NCBI GenBank assembly: GCA_022796795.1
Contig: JAAWJI010000004.1
Span: 89,232-153,231, forward strand
Source of the DNA: Lachnospiraceae bacterium
Lineage (GTDB): Bacteria; Bacillota; Clostridia; Lachnospirales; Lachnospiraceae
Direction of reading: 5' to 3'
Length of the DNA stretch: 64,000 nt
The translations under genes and the position numbers were made by a program. Of this stretch, positions 1 to 9,189 are shown piece after piece (positions within the stretch are counted from its first letter, which is position 1; each line of letters begins with the position of its first letter). The notes beneath the pieces were generated by a model, which saw only the letters and a list, made by a program, of their open reading frames with translations, did no database searches and was not told where the DNA came from.

Positions 1-1102
1 AAAAGCAGGTGTCCTGCACGTCGAGTCCCTTGTGAATCACTGGCAGATACCAGGTCAGGAGAAACAGCCAGAGCGCACCCTTTCCCTTCTCTTTCCAGCT
101 TCCCGGAGTAAGGATCAAAAAGCTTAAGGCGATCATCCAGATTTTTACAAAAACACCCTCCACATCCAGGGCCGGAATAAGAGAAGCCCCGGTCTTCACA
201 AACATAAACAAAAACAGATGCAGGCAAAGAATCCGAAGGCTCTGCCGTCCTGCCCCTGCACCGGCCCGGATCAGCCGCCTCCCTGCCAGGAGACGCTCTG
301 CCCCATAGGCCAGCTCCAGACAGAGAAAGGAGCCCAGTGCTCCCACCAACAGGTAAAGAAGCATGGAATTTCCATAATCGCCCACAGACATGTTCACCCT
401 TCCATTAATCCGGGAAAGAATCACAAAGGCGGTCAACAATACAGCCAGCGTCCATTTTCGGGCATACAGCCCCTCCACCAGCTTTCTCTTTTGTATTTGG
501 CGCCCCACTTCCAGAAATGCGGTAGCATACAGGGCACATTCCAAACTCCAGGGCAGCAATACAGGACTCCCGTAGCGCATCGCCACGGACAACAGCACAC
601 AGGACAGGCCCGCGCCTAAACATCCCCACATGGTTTTCCTCCGAAGCCGGTCAAGGCCTCCGTAAAACAGCAGCGTGAGAAACAGGCAGGTGAGAAACCA
701 GGTGGGCGCGTTGAGGATTGTCATAAGCTGCATATGATTTTCCGCTTCCAGGGGAAACAGACAGTTGCGGGAATAGAGAATTCCGGCCAGCGGAAAAAAG
801 CTGTCCCCAGTGACTCGCCCAGGAAGCAGACTGTCCTTGCAGAAAAAAAACACAAAGAGGAACAGGTTATAGCCCAGATAGGGAAGCAGCAGGCGTTTGG
901 CCTTTCGCAGGGCAAACTGGAAAAAGGACTCCTCCTGCCTCCAGGAGAAAGTCATTCCGGCCAGCACAAAAAACAGGGGCATATAAAACATTCCCCCAAG
1001 CCAGGTTATTGCTCCCAGGCTCAACTCCGCATGGTTTAGCAAAACCAGCAGAATCCCTATTCCCTTCGCCAAATCCATCCAGACAATCCGTTTCTTTTCC
1101 AT
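1..1102 (-). CDS. Acyltransferase family 3 membrane protein (partial, 3' end outside window)
   Basis: Reading leftwards from an ATG at 1102 the frame stays open to base 1 (367 codons), so the C-terminus is missing. The protein begins MEKKRIVWMDLAKGIG and continues with hydrophobic segments. The early Asp, the LLVLLNHAEL stretch with its His and the later RLLLPY motif are hallmarks of the acyltransferase-3 family (PF01757; OafA/WecH type), which moves acetyl or other acyl groups onto surface sugars at the membrane. It is last in the polysaccharide operon seen here, 78 bp after a second acyltransferase 3, so O-acylation of the glycan is the likely job. The substrate cannot be told. Confidence 0.82.
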   Translation of the reverse strand, partial: MEKKRIVWMDLAKGIGILLVLLNHAELSLGAITWLGGMFYMPLFFVLAGMTFSWRQEESFFQFALRKAKRLLLPYLGYNLFLFVFFFCKDSLLPGRVTGDSFFPLAGILYSRNCLFPLEAENHMQLMTILNAPTWFLTCLFLTLLFYGGLDRLRRKTMWGCLGAGLSCVLLSVAMRYGSPVLLPWSLECALYATAFLEVGRQIQKRKLVEGLYARKWTLAVLLTAFVILSRINGRVNMSVGDYGNSMLLYLLVGALGSFLCLELAYGAERLLAGRRLIRAGAGAGRQSLRILCLHLFLFMFVKTGASLIPALDVEGVFVKIWMIALSFLILTPGSWKEKGKGALWLFLLTWYLPVIHKGLDVQDTCF

Positions 1103-1180
1103 GCCTGATTCCTTCCTTTCCGGCTGCTCGCTCTTCTCCCCCACCGCTTTTTTCCACTGCTCTTTTTTGTCCTTTTTGCT

Positions 1181-2344
1181 TCATCTTCTCCCTGTTTTCT
1201 TTCCCATCATCCTCTGCAGGCCCTGTGCCATCTGGTTCCCCAGAGGCTCCACATACCGCTGTCCTGCTGCGGACAAGGCCAAAACCAGAAGCGTAGTCAG
1301 AATAAAATCCAGTCCCACAGTCCAGTGGTAGCCCAGCTTTCCCTGAAGCTTCAGGAAAAACCAGCTGGAAAAGGTGGCGATAACAGGAAAATGGATCAAA
1401 TACAGAGAATAGGAAATCTTTCCCAGAAATCTCAGGGGCTTAAAGCCCAAAACCCGCTGCCAAAAGGAATTCCCCACCGCACCCAGCAGAATAAGCCCTG
1501 CTCCGGCCAGATGATACGGCACCACCCGGGGCACACCCAGCACGGCATAGATGGTCCCTCCCATGTCCGTCCCGATGGAGGGGTAGGAGGCCAGATAAAC
1601 GCCAGACAAAAAGAAGAGCCAGGAAAGCCATTGCCGTTTCCTGTACCAGGAAAGCCACTTCGTTCTGGTGCACACCAGATCGCAGACGAAAAATCCGAAA
1701 AAGACCCCAGTAAAATAGATATTTGTAACCAGGGCAGTGGCCATCATTACCACATACGCCACATAGCGCAGGGGATTTTCACCCACCAGGGCTGCCGCCA
1801 GGTAAACCACCCAGGCGCCCAGAAACAGATAGGGCATGGTCCACAGCACCCCGTTGTAGGCATTGCTTCCCCAGAGAAAACAGCCAGCCAGGCTCTCCAC
1901 AAGCGCTTCCCCCAAATCAGGCGGAAAATGGTTAAACCCATAAAACCAGTCCATAGATAAGGCGGCCTCCGCCGCTAAGCTGTTTTGGTAGGCTCCCAGC
2001 CGCATAAGTCCCCAGACCAGAAGATTTACAAGCAAAACAGGGGGCATGAGCCGAAAATACCGGCCGGCCGCGCCCTTTCTCAGCCTATTTCGATCCCCTG
2101 TGGAAAAATATCCCAGACACAGCACAAATCCGCTGAGGACCAGAAACAGCTCCACCGCGAAATTTCCGTTATAGAACAGATTCAGGGGGGATTTTCCTAT
2201 GAGAATCTCCAGGCCGGAAGCCGTGTGAACGTGTTCCGGCTGCAGGCTGTAGGCTCCGTAGTAAAAGGCAAACACAAAATGGCACAGGTATACCATCAGC
2301 GCCCCTATTCCCCTCAATCCGTCAATGTAGTGCAGCTTTTTCAT
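1181..2344 (-). CDS. Acyltransferase family 3 (OafA/YrhL-like) O-acyltransferase
   Basis: 387 residues. It opens with MKKLHYIDGLRGIGALMVYL followed by CHF, the canonical start of an acyltransferase-3 domain (YIDGLRG, then the catalytic-region His). About ten hydrophobic segments follow, including ELFLVLSGFVL and SYSLYLIHFPV near the end, both typical of the family. There is no C-terminal SGNH domain, so this is the membrane-only form. Such enzymes transfer acetyl groups from acetyl-CoA to sugars of O-antigen, capsule or teichoic acid. It lies 62 bp downstream of the SGNH/MBOAT pair and upstream of another acyltransferase 3, giving three potential acyl-transfer modules in one operon. The acceptor sugar is unknown. 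Confidence 0.88.
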   Translation of the reverse strand: MKKLHYIDGLRGIGALMVYLCHFVFAFYYGAYSLQPEHVHTASGLEILIGKSPLNLFYNGNFAVELFLVLSGFVLCLGYFSTGDRNRLRKGAAGRYFRLMPPVLLVNLLVWGLMRLGAYQNSLAAEAALSMDWFYGFNHFPPDLGEALVESLAGCFLWGSNAYNGVLWTMPYLFLGAWVVYLAAALVGENPLRYVAYVVMMATALVTNIYFTGVFFGFFVCDLVCTRTKWLSWYRKRQWLSWLFFLSGVYLASYPSIGTDMGGTIYAVLGVPRVVPYHLAGAGLILLGAVGNSFWQRVLGFKPLRFLGKISYSLYLIHFPVIATFSSWFFLKLQGKLGYHWTVGLDFILTTLLVLALSAAGQRYVEPLGNQMAQGLQRMMGKKTGRR

Positions 2345-2406
2345 GATCTCCTCTCACATTTCCTTTCTGCAGCATATCCTTCCCCTTCCTTCCAGGACGG
2401 CAAGCT

Positions 2407-3348
2407 TTACTCTTCCTCGATCCTTGTTTCCCCGGACAGGATCGCCCGGCAGAGCTCCCGGGTATACTCCTCTCTCCCCTGGCTGGACAGGTGAATCAGA
2501 TCCTGAAAACTGCAAGGATCCGTATTGTCAAACTCCACCTCACGGGCCAGGACTACAGGCGCTCCCTCCACAGCCTTCAGGCACTGGGATACAAGCTTCG
2601 TATAGGTCTCATCCCCCTCCATAGACGCATACTTGGGCGTCTCGATAAAGGTCAGGGAAATGTCCTGTTCACGGGCCAGCCTTATGATCTCCTTATACCC
2701 TGCCTCCTGAGCCGGATGAACGCCTTCCCGCTCCCCCAGGGAATAGTCCAGAGCCTCCCGGGTGGTTCCCCCGGAATACACCAGGGTTCCCCCCTTGTAA
2801 AATTGGGAAGCCAGGAGACGGCTGTGCACCGGCCAGGTGAGAAGCTGCTCATTGTTTGCTGTCACAAACAGCTCATAAAAGTCCAGCAGGCTGGTGTGGT
2901 TGTACTCCTTCATCTGGTCCCAGGTGGCCCATTTAAAATCCAGGTCCGTGTCCAGAAGAATCTTCGTGTCGCTGATCCAGGGCGAAGAGGCGGCCGTATA
3001 TCCGTAGAGATCCACATAGAGGTGGGAAATCTCCACTCCCTGATCCAGCAGATACGAAAGCTCCATGGCCATAAAGAGGGGCTGATTCCCATTGTATGAC
3101 AGAATATAGACAGAATCCCCCAGCTCCTCCTCCAGTACCCGGATATCCAGTCCCTGTCGGAACATGGAGGAGCCTATGAATACGTGCTTTGCTCCCCCTG
3201 TCTCCACCAGAGGCTTCATGCCGTAGGAGCCTCCGGGCAAATACCTGGCATATTCATTTTTTATTCCCAGAACTCCCAGGGCCAGCAAAAAAGAAATGAC
3301 AGCGGCGCACAGGGTTCTTCCCAGATTTTTTTTCATCATCTTCCTCAA
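2407..3348 (-). CDS. SGNH-hydrolase-like partner of MBOAT acyltransferase (AlgJ/DltD-like role)
   Basis: 313 residues with one N-terminal membrane anchor (about residues 8-28) and an extracytoplasmic domain. The motif GSSMFRQG near residue 58 is the block with the nucleophilic Ser. DLIHLSSQG near the C-terminus supplies the Asp-His pair of an SGNH fold. The start overlaps the end of the MBOAT gene by 4 bp, the usual arrangement for an MBOAT with an anchored SGNH partner (as in AlgI/AlgJ/AlgX and DltB/DltD). By analogy the MBOAT passes acyl groups across the membrane and this protein places them on the glycan. Assignment to a named subfamily would need a profile search. Confidence 0.72.
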   Translation of the reverse strand: MRKMMKKNLGRTLCAAVISFLLALGVLGIKNEYARYLPGGSYGMKPLVETGGAKHVFIGSSMFRQGLDIRVLEEELGDSVYILSYNGNQPLFMAMELSYLLDQGVEISHLYVDLYGYTAASSPWISDTKILLDTDLDFKWATWDQMKEYNHTSLLDFYELFVTANNEQLLTWPVHSRLLASQFYKGGTLVYSGGTTREALDYSLGEREGVHPAQEAGYKEIIRLAREQDISLTFIETPKYASMEGDETYTKLVSQCLKAVEGAPVVLAREVEFDNTDPCSFQDLIHLSSQGREEYTRELCRAILSGETRIEEE

Positions 3349-4826
3349 AATTGCGCATACAGAAACGCAGAATTTCCAAATACTCCCAGCAATATGGTTG
3401 TCAGCAGAAAAATCACAGTCCAGGCCGGGGTGAGAATCTCCAGGCCTGCTGCATCGCTTCCTACGGCAGCTTCTTTTCCGCCCCTTTTGCCATCCTTGTC
3501 CCTTCCTTCTTCCCCATGGTCCTGCTTTCTCCGCTCCCTTATATGCCTCTGAAGCTCATAGACAAACAAGAGCAGAATACACCCGCACACGGTAAGCAGC
3601 AAAGCCGCGCAGGTATTATCTCCGGAAAAGGGCAGCACCGCTGCCTGCAAGGATGCAAAGTCCAGGGAAAAGCCTGTGATCATCCTTTTTAGAAATCCAA
3701 AGGCCCGGGAAACCGATTCCGCCCGGAAAAAGATCCAGCAGAGGGTTACGCCTGCAAAGGTTCCAAGGATGGATACAAGCCTCTTCCATGCACGATCAGG
3801 CTTTGCTTTTTTCCCGGCCATATTCCACAGGCCGTGAAGCCCGCCCCAGAGCACAAAGGTCCAGTTGTCCCCGTGCCACAGGCCGCTTACCAGAAAGGTA
3901 AGCATGAGATTCCGGTTCCGCCTGGCCCTGGAGCACCTGCTCCCGCCCAGAGGGATGTACACATAATCTCTAAGCCAGGAGGATAGGGAAATATGCCAGC
4001 GGCTCCAGAATTCCCGAATCCCCGCGGAAAAATAGGGCAGAGAAAAATTCTCCCTGCAGGGGATTCCCATACAGTCTGACATGCCAAGAGCCAGATCCGA
4101 GTAACCGGAAAAGTCGCAGTAAATCTGAATGGAATAGAAAAATGCCGCCATCCAGGCCGCCAGGGCCGGATAACCGGCAGGATCCGCAAAGATCTGGTCC
4201 ACATACACAGCCAGACGGTTGGCAATGACCATTTTTTTAAAAAGCCCCAGAATCATCCTCTGTAATCCCCGGTTGAAGAGTTCCCCCTCATACCGGGGGC
4301 TGCGAAGCCGAGGCAGCATATTCCCCGGCCGTTCTATGGGACCGGAGAGAATCTGGGGAAAAAAGGAGGTGTAAACCAAAAGATACCCGGGATGACGCTC
4401 CGCTTCCAGGTTTCCCCTTTTGATCTCAAAGAGGTAGCTTAAGAGCTTAAAGGTATAGTAGGAGATTCCCAGAGGCATAACAAGGCCCAGGGTATGTACT
4501 CCCGTTATACCCAGAAGCTTTGCCGCTGACTGAACAAAAAAGTCCAGATATTTAAACAGAAACAGAAAGCCAAGAAGCGGAGCACACCCGGCCCACAGCC
4601 AGACTCTTCTCCGCCTCTCTCCCGTCTCCCGTTCCAGACCCAGTCCCGCAAACCAGGTCCAGAGACTGCTCCCTCCCAGAAGCAGCGCCATACGCGGATC
4701 CACGCTCATGTAAAACACATAGCTGCACAGCAGCAGCCAGGCCCAGCGCTTTCCTGCAGGGATTATATAATACACAGCCAGCGCCGCTGCCAGAAAGCAC
4801 AGCGTCAACATTACATTTGTTGCCAT
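3345..4826 (-). CDS. MBOAT family O-acyltransferase (AlgI-like)
   Basis: 493 residues, polytopic. Diagnostic sequences are LSGPIERPGNML, FWSRWHISLSSWLRDYVYI followed by PLGGS, and SGLWHGDNWTF with the catalytic His of the MBOAT family. It is close to the length of AlgI/PatA-type enzymes. MBOATs move acyl groups from a cytoplasmic donor to an extracytoplasmic acceptor. Here the next gene is an SGNH protein whose start overlaps this stop by 4 bp, so the two are probably co-translated and act as a pair. A charged linker rich in Arg, Asp and Gly lies between the last helices (around residues 430-460) and is not part of the usual core. Confidence 0.92.
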   Translation of the reverse strand: MATNVMLTLCFLAAALAVYYIIPAGKRWAWLLLCSYVFYMSVDPRMALLLGGSSLWTWFAGLGLERETGERRRRVWLWAGCAPLLGFLFLFKYLDFFVQSAAKLLGITGVHTLGLVMPLGISYYTFKLLSYLFEIKRGNLEAERHPGYLLVYTSFFPQILSGPIERPGNMLPRLRSPRYEGELFNRGLQRMILGLFKKMVIANRLAVYVDQIFADPAGYPALAAWMAAFFYSIQIYCDFSGYSDLALGMSDCMGIPCRENFSLPYFSAGIREFWSRWHISLSSWLRDYVYIPLGGSRCSRARRNRNLMLTFLVSGLWHGDNWTFVLWGGLHGLWNMAGKKAKPDRAWKRLVSILGTFAGVTLCWIFFRAESVSRAFGFLKRMITGFSLDFASLQAAVLPFSGDNTCAALLLTVCGCILLLFVYELQRHIRERRKQDHGEEGRDKDGKRGGKEAAVGSDAAGLEILTPAWTVIFLLTTILLGVFGNSAFLYAQF

Positions 4827-5725
4827 GAATCTAACCTTTCCTCCGCCTGCTCTGCCACGAGCCGGTATACATAGGCCCCCACATCCAGCAAAAGGACCAG
4901 CAAAATCACGCTGTAAACCGCCATGGGAAGCTTACTCTCCCCATTGAGGGCAAAGGCATAGGCGCTGTAGGACACCACTACATGCAGCATGGGCACATAA
5001 AATTTCTCCGGCGCTGTCACTGCAAACAAAACTGCCAGCACGTCTGCCCCGTACCCGGCCCAGGCCGGCATAAAGGGCGCCAGATAAGGCACCAGAATAG
5101 CCAGAAACAACAGGATGGGCAGGAAAATCTCCCGGCCAGGCCTTACGTTTCCCTTCCACATGACATAGACCCCACAGCACAGAAAGCCTAAAATCAGCAT
5201 CCAGGCAACCTTGCTGTACAGGTCCACAAACATGGTCTTGCCCGTCAGCTCAAAAAAGTTGGGCCATCCCAAGGTAAGAAGGCTTCCCTCCTCTGCTCCC
5301 GGAAGCTCCAGCGCCGTAAGGAAAACAGCAGCCGCAACAGCCTCCAGGCCCACCAATTTCATTCCCCGCTCCCAGGCCAGAAGTCCCAGAATCAGGATGA
5401 TCCCGCTGTAGACTCCGCTCTTCCCCCACAAGGCGCTGTTGGCGATAAACACCGGCCAGATTACCAGCAGGGCATAGGTGAGAATGGTCTTATTTTTACT
5501 CTCTGTTCGCAGAGCTATATATCCGGCCCCAAGCCCGGCCATAACAAAATCCAGGCCCATGCGGATCCATTTCAGCAGGGTGACAGGCGTATACTCCATG
5601 ACGGATTTCCGCAGCATCACGCCTGTGCCCGTTATGCACACAGCCAGAAGAAGATCCAGCACCGTCACCTGGAACCGGCCCACCTCAAACCGCCGGTACA
5701 AAAGCTTCCGCAAAAAATCATCCAT
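4811..5725 (-). CDS. GT-C-like multi-pass membrane protein, probably catalytically inactive paralogue of its neighbour
   Basis: 304 residues from the ATG at 5725, chosen over a longer upstream start because GGAGGAGA lies at the right distance; it overlaps the previous gene by 8 bp. About eight hydrophobic helices. It aligns by eye with the upstream 405-residue protein: both have ANSALW, WPN followed by a matching helix, and a shared block of AILxPY then ADVLAxL. It lacks the roughly 45-residue first extracytoplasmic loop that in the neighbour carries DWTTYWDPW and DFYDYAPP, where GT-C enzymes keep their catalytic Asp. It may be an accessory or regulatory subunit of the larger enzyme. Its C-terminus overlaps the MBOAT start by 16 bp. 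Confidence 0.7.
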   Translation of the reverse strand: MDDFLRKLLYRRFEVGRFQVTVLDLLLAVCITGTGVMLRKSVMEYTPVTLLKWIRMGLDFVMAGLGAGYIALRTESKNKTILTYALLVIWPVFIANSALWGKSGVYSGIILILGLLAWERGMKLVGLEAVAAAVFLTALELPGAEEGSLLTLGWPNFFELTGKTMFVDLYSKVAWMLILGFLCCGVYVMWKGNVRPGREIFLPILLFLAILVPYLAPFMPAWAGYGADVLAVLFAVTAPEKFYVPMLHVVVSYSAYAFALNGESKLPMAVYSVILLVLLLDVGAYVYRLVAEQAEERLDSWQQM

Positions 5726-6935
5726 ACTTGTTCTCCTCCCATTCCTCCAGGGTGCGCACACTCCGCGTGCGGATCTGATTCTCCGGATCCGTAAAATACC
5801 TGTACAAATCCAGTCCTATGACAATCAAAAGTCCCAGCTCCAGAAATGCCCACACACCGTAATACACCGGGGGCTCATCCGCACCCAGATGGCTTAAGTA
5901 AGCCATATAGGAATTAAAGGACAATAAAATCTGCAGCACCGGCACAAAAAACCGCCGCCGGTTCATAAAGGCGTAGAGAATGGCCAGCACATCCGCCAGA
6001 CACCCGTACCGCTCATGCATATGAGGCAGAAAATAGGGGGACAAAATGGCAAAAAACAAAGCCAACTGTACCATAAACTCCTGACTTACGCGATAACGCC
6101 TCTGGGCCATCCAGAACATCACGCACATGAGGATCCCCAGGATCAGAAGGGTCCCCGCCTCCGCATATTCCAACAGGAAAAACTGATTTCCAATGATCTG
6201 GTAAATATTGGGCCACTTAATAGAAAGAGACCACACATCCTGGGCTCCCTGAGCTGCGTAGATATTGATGAGCTCCAGAAGCGGCCTCCCTGCCATCCAG
6301 GCAGGCAGGATTCCCAGGAAATACATGACCGGAATCCACAAAAAATGCTGAAACCGAATCTTTTTATTCACCCACAAAATCACCAGAAAGGGGAAAATAA
6401 ACAGGGACTGAAGCTTAAATGCAAAGGCGATCCCATAAAATACCATGGCCAGATTGGGCCTGTCCTGCAAAAGCTCATAGACGCACAGGAGCACAAAGGT
6501 CATAAAGATAATGTCGCACTGGGCCCACAGAGCGCTGTTCGCCCAGATCGTAGGCGCAAGCAGCATGACGCCGTAAGCGCAGATTCCTTTTGTCCTGCTT
6601 CCCGTGGTCTCCCGGACCATTTTCCCCATAACAAGGGCCGCCACGAAATCCACTGCAATGCAGAGCCCCTTGTAGGCTGTCATGGGATTTACAGGCAGTC
6701 GGCTGATGATCCATAAAATATATACAAAGGGCGGCGCATAATCATAAAAATCCGTGGACAGGGCCCGAAACCCCTGCTCCCGCAGAATGGTGATCCAGGG
6801 ATCCCAGTAGGTAGTCCAGTCCACCGTGGTAATGGTCCGCAAGGTCATGCGGATAGCCAGTCCGATCCCTGTGATCACCAACAGAAACAGCAGATCTGCT
6901 CTGTCCAGCTCATATTTTTCCCCTAGCTTCCTCAT
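5718..6935 (-). CDS. GT-C superfamily glycosyltransferase (polyprenyl-phosphate-sugar dependent)
   Basis: 405 residues with about ten membrane helices. After the first helix comes a loop with DWTTYWDPW and DFYDYAPPFVYIL, the acidic first-loop signature of GT-C enzymes that use polyprenyl-phosphate sugars (GT39/GT83/GT87-like). ANSALWAQCDIIFM is also typical. It starts 9 bp after a GtrB-like gene that would make the lipid-linked sugar donor, a common pairing: GtrB makes polyprenyl-P-hexose and the GT-C protein transfers the hexose outside the membrane. It ends overlapping a shorter paralogue. The sugar and acceptor cannot be inferred. Confidence 0.82.
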   Translation of the reverse strand: MRKLGEKYELDRADLLFLLVITGIGLAIRMTLRTITTVDWTTYWDPWITILREQGFRALSTDFYDYAPPFVYILWIISRLPVNPMTAYKGLCIAVDFVAALVMGKMVRETTGSRTKGICAYGVMLLAPTIWANSALWAQCDIIFMTFVLLCVYELLQDRPNLAMVFYGIAFAFKLQSLFIFPFLVILWVNKKIRFQHFLWIPVMYFLGILPAWMAGRPLLELINIYAAQGAQDVWSLSIKWPNIYQIIGNQFFLLEYAEAGTLLILGILMCVMFWMAQRRYRVSQEFMVQLALFFAILSPYFLPHMHERYGCLADVLAILYAFMNRRRFFVPVLQILLSFNSYMAYLSHLGADEPPVYYGVWAFLELGLLIVIGLDLYRYFTDPENQIRTRSVRTLEEWEENKYG

Positions 6936-6944
6936 AGGCTGCTT

Positions 6945-7898
6945 TTACTCCTCCAATATTTTTTCAATGATGTACTTGGGCCGGTCTTTTGTCTCCATAT
7001 AGATTTTCCCAATATATTCCCCTACGACTCCAATCGCCAGAAGCTGCAGGCCTCCGATCGCCCAGATGGACACAATGGTGCTGGTCCAGCCCCACACGGT
7101 CCTCCCCATGCTGTGTACCACCAGGGAATAGATGAGAATCGCCAGACTCATGACAAAAATTAGAAAGCCTGCCACTGTAATCATGCGGATCGGTTTAATG
7201 CTAAACGAGGTAATCCCGTCCGTGGCAAAGCTTAGCATCTTTTTCAGGGGATACTTGGATTCCCCGGCAAAACGCTCATGGCGTTCATAGGCTACCTCTG
7301 TGGAGCGGTAGCCTATAAGCGGCACAATGCCCCGCAGGAAGAGATTTACCTCCCGAAACTTTGACAGCCCTTCCAGGGCCCGGCGGCTCATCAGGCGGTA
7401 ATCCGCGTGATTGTACACAATATCCACGCCCATGGCTTTCATAAGCTTATAAAAGCTCTGGGCTGTAAATTTCTTAAAGAAGGTGTCTGTTTTCCGGGCG
7501 CTGCGCACCCCATAAACCACGTCATAACCCTGATAATAGCATTCCACCATGCGGTCGATTACATTCACGTCGTCCTGCAGGTCCGCATCCAGGGAAATGA
7601 CCATATCCGCCCGCCCCTTTGCCGTCATAAGGCCAGCCAGCAGCGCGTTTTGGTGTCCCTTATTCCGGGACAGCTTCACCCCTGTGTAGATGGGGTTCTG
7701 CCGGTGCAGCTCCTCGATAATCTCCCAGGTCCTGTCCCGGGAGCCGTCGTTTACAAACATAATTTTACTTTCCCCTGCGATCATCTCCCGCTCAAACATG
7801 GAGTTCATCTTCAAAAGAAGCTGTCTGGCCGTCTCCGGCAGCACCTCTTCCTCATTATAGCAGGGAATCACCAGGTACAGGATCTGCTTTTTATCCAT
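6945..7898 (-). CDS. GT2 polyprenyl-phosphate glycosyltransferase (GtrB/DPM1-like)
   Basis: 317 residues. The N-terminal GT-A domain carries VIPCYNEEEVLPETA, VNDGSRDRTWE and the metal-binding motif SLDADLQDD. Two hydrophobic helices near the C-terminus (around residues 235-255 and 265-290) are followed by the conserved GVVGEYIGKIYMETKDRPKY block of the GtrB/bactoprenol glucosyltransferase family. These enzymes charge undecaprenyl phosphate with a hexose on the cytoplasmic face. The neighbouring GT-C protein is the probable user of the product. It follows rfbD by 27 bp in the same direction. Confidence 0.92.
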   Translation of the reverse strand: MDKKQILYLVIPCYNEEEVLPETARQLLLKMNSMFEREMIAGESKIMFVNDGSRDRTWEIIEELHRQNPIYTGVKLSRNKGHQNALLAGLMTAKGRADMVISLDADLQDDVNVIDRMVECYYQGYDVVYGVRSARKTDTFFKKFTAQSFYKLMKAMGVDIVYNHADYRLMSRRALEGLSKFREVNLFLRGIVPLIGYRSTEVAYERHERFAGESKYPLKKMLSFATDGITSFSIKPIRMITVAGFLIFVMSLAILIYSLVVHSMGRTVWGWTSTIVSIWAIGGLQLLAIGVVGEYIGKIYMETKDRPKYIIEKILEE

Positions 7899-7925
7899 AC
7901 GTTCCCCTTTCCTTCCAGGCGTTCC

Positions 7926-8786
7926 CTAGCCCATAAGCTCCTGCATATACACCGCAATGGCGTCTTGCCAGGAGGAAAAACGAAAATCCGTGGTGAGCCG
8001 CAGCATATAATTGTCCAGAATGGAGTAGGCCGGACGGGAGGCGGACTCGGGGAACCGCCGCTTGTACTCCTCAGAGCTTATAGGCTCAATGCGGGTGCTC
8101 TTTCCCGCCAGACGCAGCACGGTCTGCGCAAACTCCGCCCAGTTGGTGTCTCCTTCGCAGGTTCCGTGAAACAGCCCGTAATTCTCTGTGGGCAGCAGAT
8201 ATTTAATGGCTTTTGCCAGCTCCAGGGCGCTGGTGGGAGATCCGAACTGATCCATGACCACGCCGATCTCGTCCATCTTTTCCGACAACTTCAACATGGT
8301 TTTGGCAAAGTTGTGTCCGTCTCCATAGAGCCAGGCCGTGCGGATCATAAAGTATTTGTCTGCAAACTGCTGTACAAACTGCTCACCCGCGTACTTGGTC
8401 TTTCCGTACATGCTAATGGGACCCGGCGCGTCAAACTCCGTCAGAGGCTTGGGACAGGTTCCCGGGAACACGTAATCCGTGGACACATGCATAAGCTTAG
8501 CCCCCGCCTCTCTGGCCGCAATGGCCAGATTCCTGGCCCCAATGGCATTGATCCGGTAGGCCAGATCCACATCCACCTCACAGCGGTCCACATTGGTGTA
8601 GGCCGCGCAGTTGATAATGGCGTAAGGCTTTACCTCCCGGCTTAAAGCCAGCACCGCATCCACATTGGTGATATCCAGCTCCTCCACATCTGTATGAATC
8701 AATTCATATTCCGTATCCTTTGCATACTGCTCATGGATTGCCCGTCCCAACTGGCCATTGCAGCCTGTAATGATAAGTTTTTTCAT
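7926..8786 (-). CDS. rfbD: dTDP-4-dehydrorhamnose reductase
   Basis: 286 residues from the ATG at 8786 (preceded by GAAAGGAG); an upstream in-frame start would run into the previous gene. It is a Rossmann-fold short-chain dehydrogenase with the NAD(P)-binding motif TGCNGQLGRAI, the STDYVFPG segment holding the active-site Thr, and YGKTKYAGE with the catalytic Tyr-x-x-x-Lys. This is the last step of dTDP-L-rhamnose synthesis, reducing dTDP-4-dehydro-L-rhamnose. The partner genes rfbA, rfbB and rfbC are not in the window. Its place among glycosyltransferases suggests that the surface glycan contains L-rhamnose. Confidence 0.93.
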   Translation of the reverse strand: MKKLIITGCNGQLGRAIHEQYAKDTEYELIHTDVEELDITNVDAVLALSREVKPYAIINCAAYTNVDRCEVDVDLAYRINAIGARNLAIAAREAGAKLMHVSTDYVFPGTCPKPLTEFDAPGPISMYGKTKYAGEQFVQQFADKYFMIRTAWLYGDGHNFAKTMLKLSEKMDEIGVVMDQFGSPTSALELAKAIKYLLPTENYGLFHGTCEGDTNWAEFAQTVLRLAGKSTRIEPISSEEYKRRFPESASRPAYSILDNYMLRLTTDFRFSSWQDAIAVYMQELMG

Positions 8787-8814
8787 ATCCGTTCTCCTTT
8801 CCCACTGGCATTTT

Positions 8815-9189
8815 CTATGATTCTTTGGACCTCTTATCTTTCCCCCACTGCTCGTCTGCCCGCTCCTTTTCCAGAAGCGCAATCTCCTGGGTCAGATCCT
8901 TTACCTTATTTTCCAGAGCAGACAATTCAATGGTTGTAAAAAACAGCTTCAGCATCAGCACAAAAATAAAAAACAGAAATATAAAATTCACCGGAAGCTG
9001 CATGCCCACCATACGCGTAAACAGGGCCACCAGCTCCGGAAACAAACTGAACACCACCAGAATTCCCGCAAACACAAGCCAGAATATGGTATATTCAATC
9101 TGAAGCTTAGACTGCCGGATCCTCTTTAAGATATAGTATGTGGTAAGAAAGGACGCCGCAATCAAAAGCAGCCGAAAAACTAATGTCAT
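8815..9189 (-). CDS. DUF2304 family small membrane protein
   Basis: 124 residues: two to three hydrophobic segments (about 5-20, 35-55 and 65-88) and a charged C-terminal coiled region (ALENKVKDLTQEIALLEKE). The size, helix layout and position right after a DPM1-like glycosyltransferase fit DUF2304, a family regularly encoded beside GT2 enzymes of polysaccharide loci. The start codon is immediately adjacent to the stop of the DPM1-like gene (9189/9190), so they are probably translated together. The function of the family is not established; a scaffold or membrane-anchor role for the glycosyltransferase is a guess from context. Confidence 0.75.
   Translation of the reverse strand: MTLVFRLLLIAASFLTTYYILKRIRQSKLQIEYTIFWLVFAGILVVFSLFPELVALFTRMVGMQLPVNFIFLFFIFVLMLKLFFTTIELSALENKVKDLTQEIALLEKERADEQWGKDKRSKES

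Noticed and set aside
867..1184. 105-residue open frame on the minus strand
   Set aside because: A different frame of the acyltransferase-3 gene that ends at 1102; it lacks that gene's motifs.
7407..8645. 412-residue open frame on the plus strand
   Set aside because: Antisense to the GtrB-like gene and rfbD, both of which have clear motifs.
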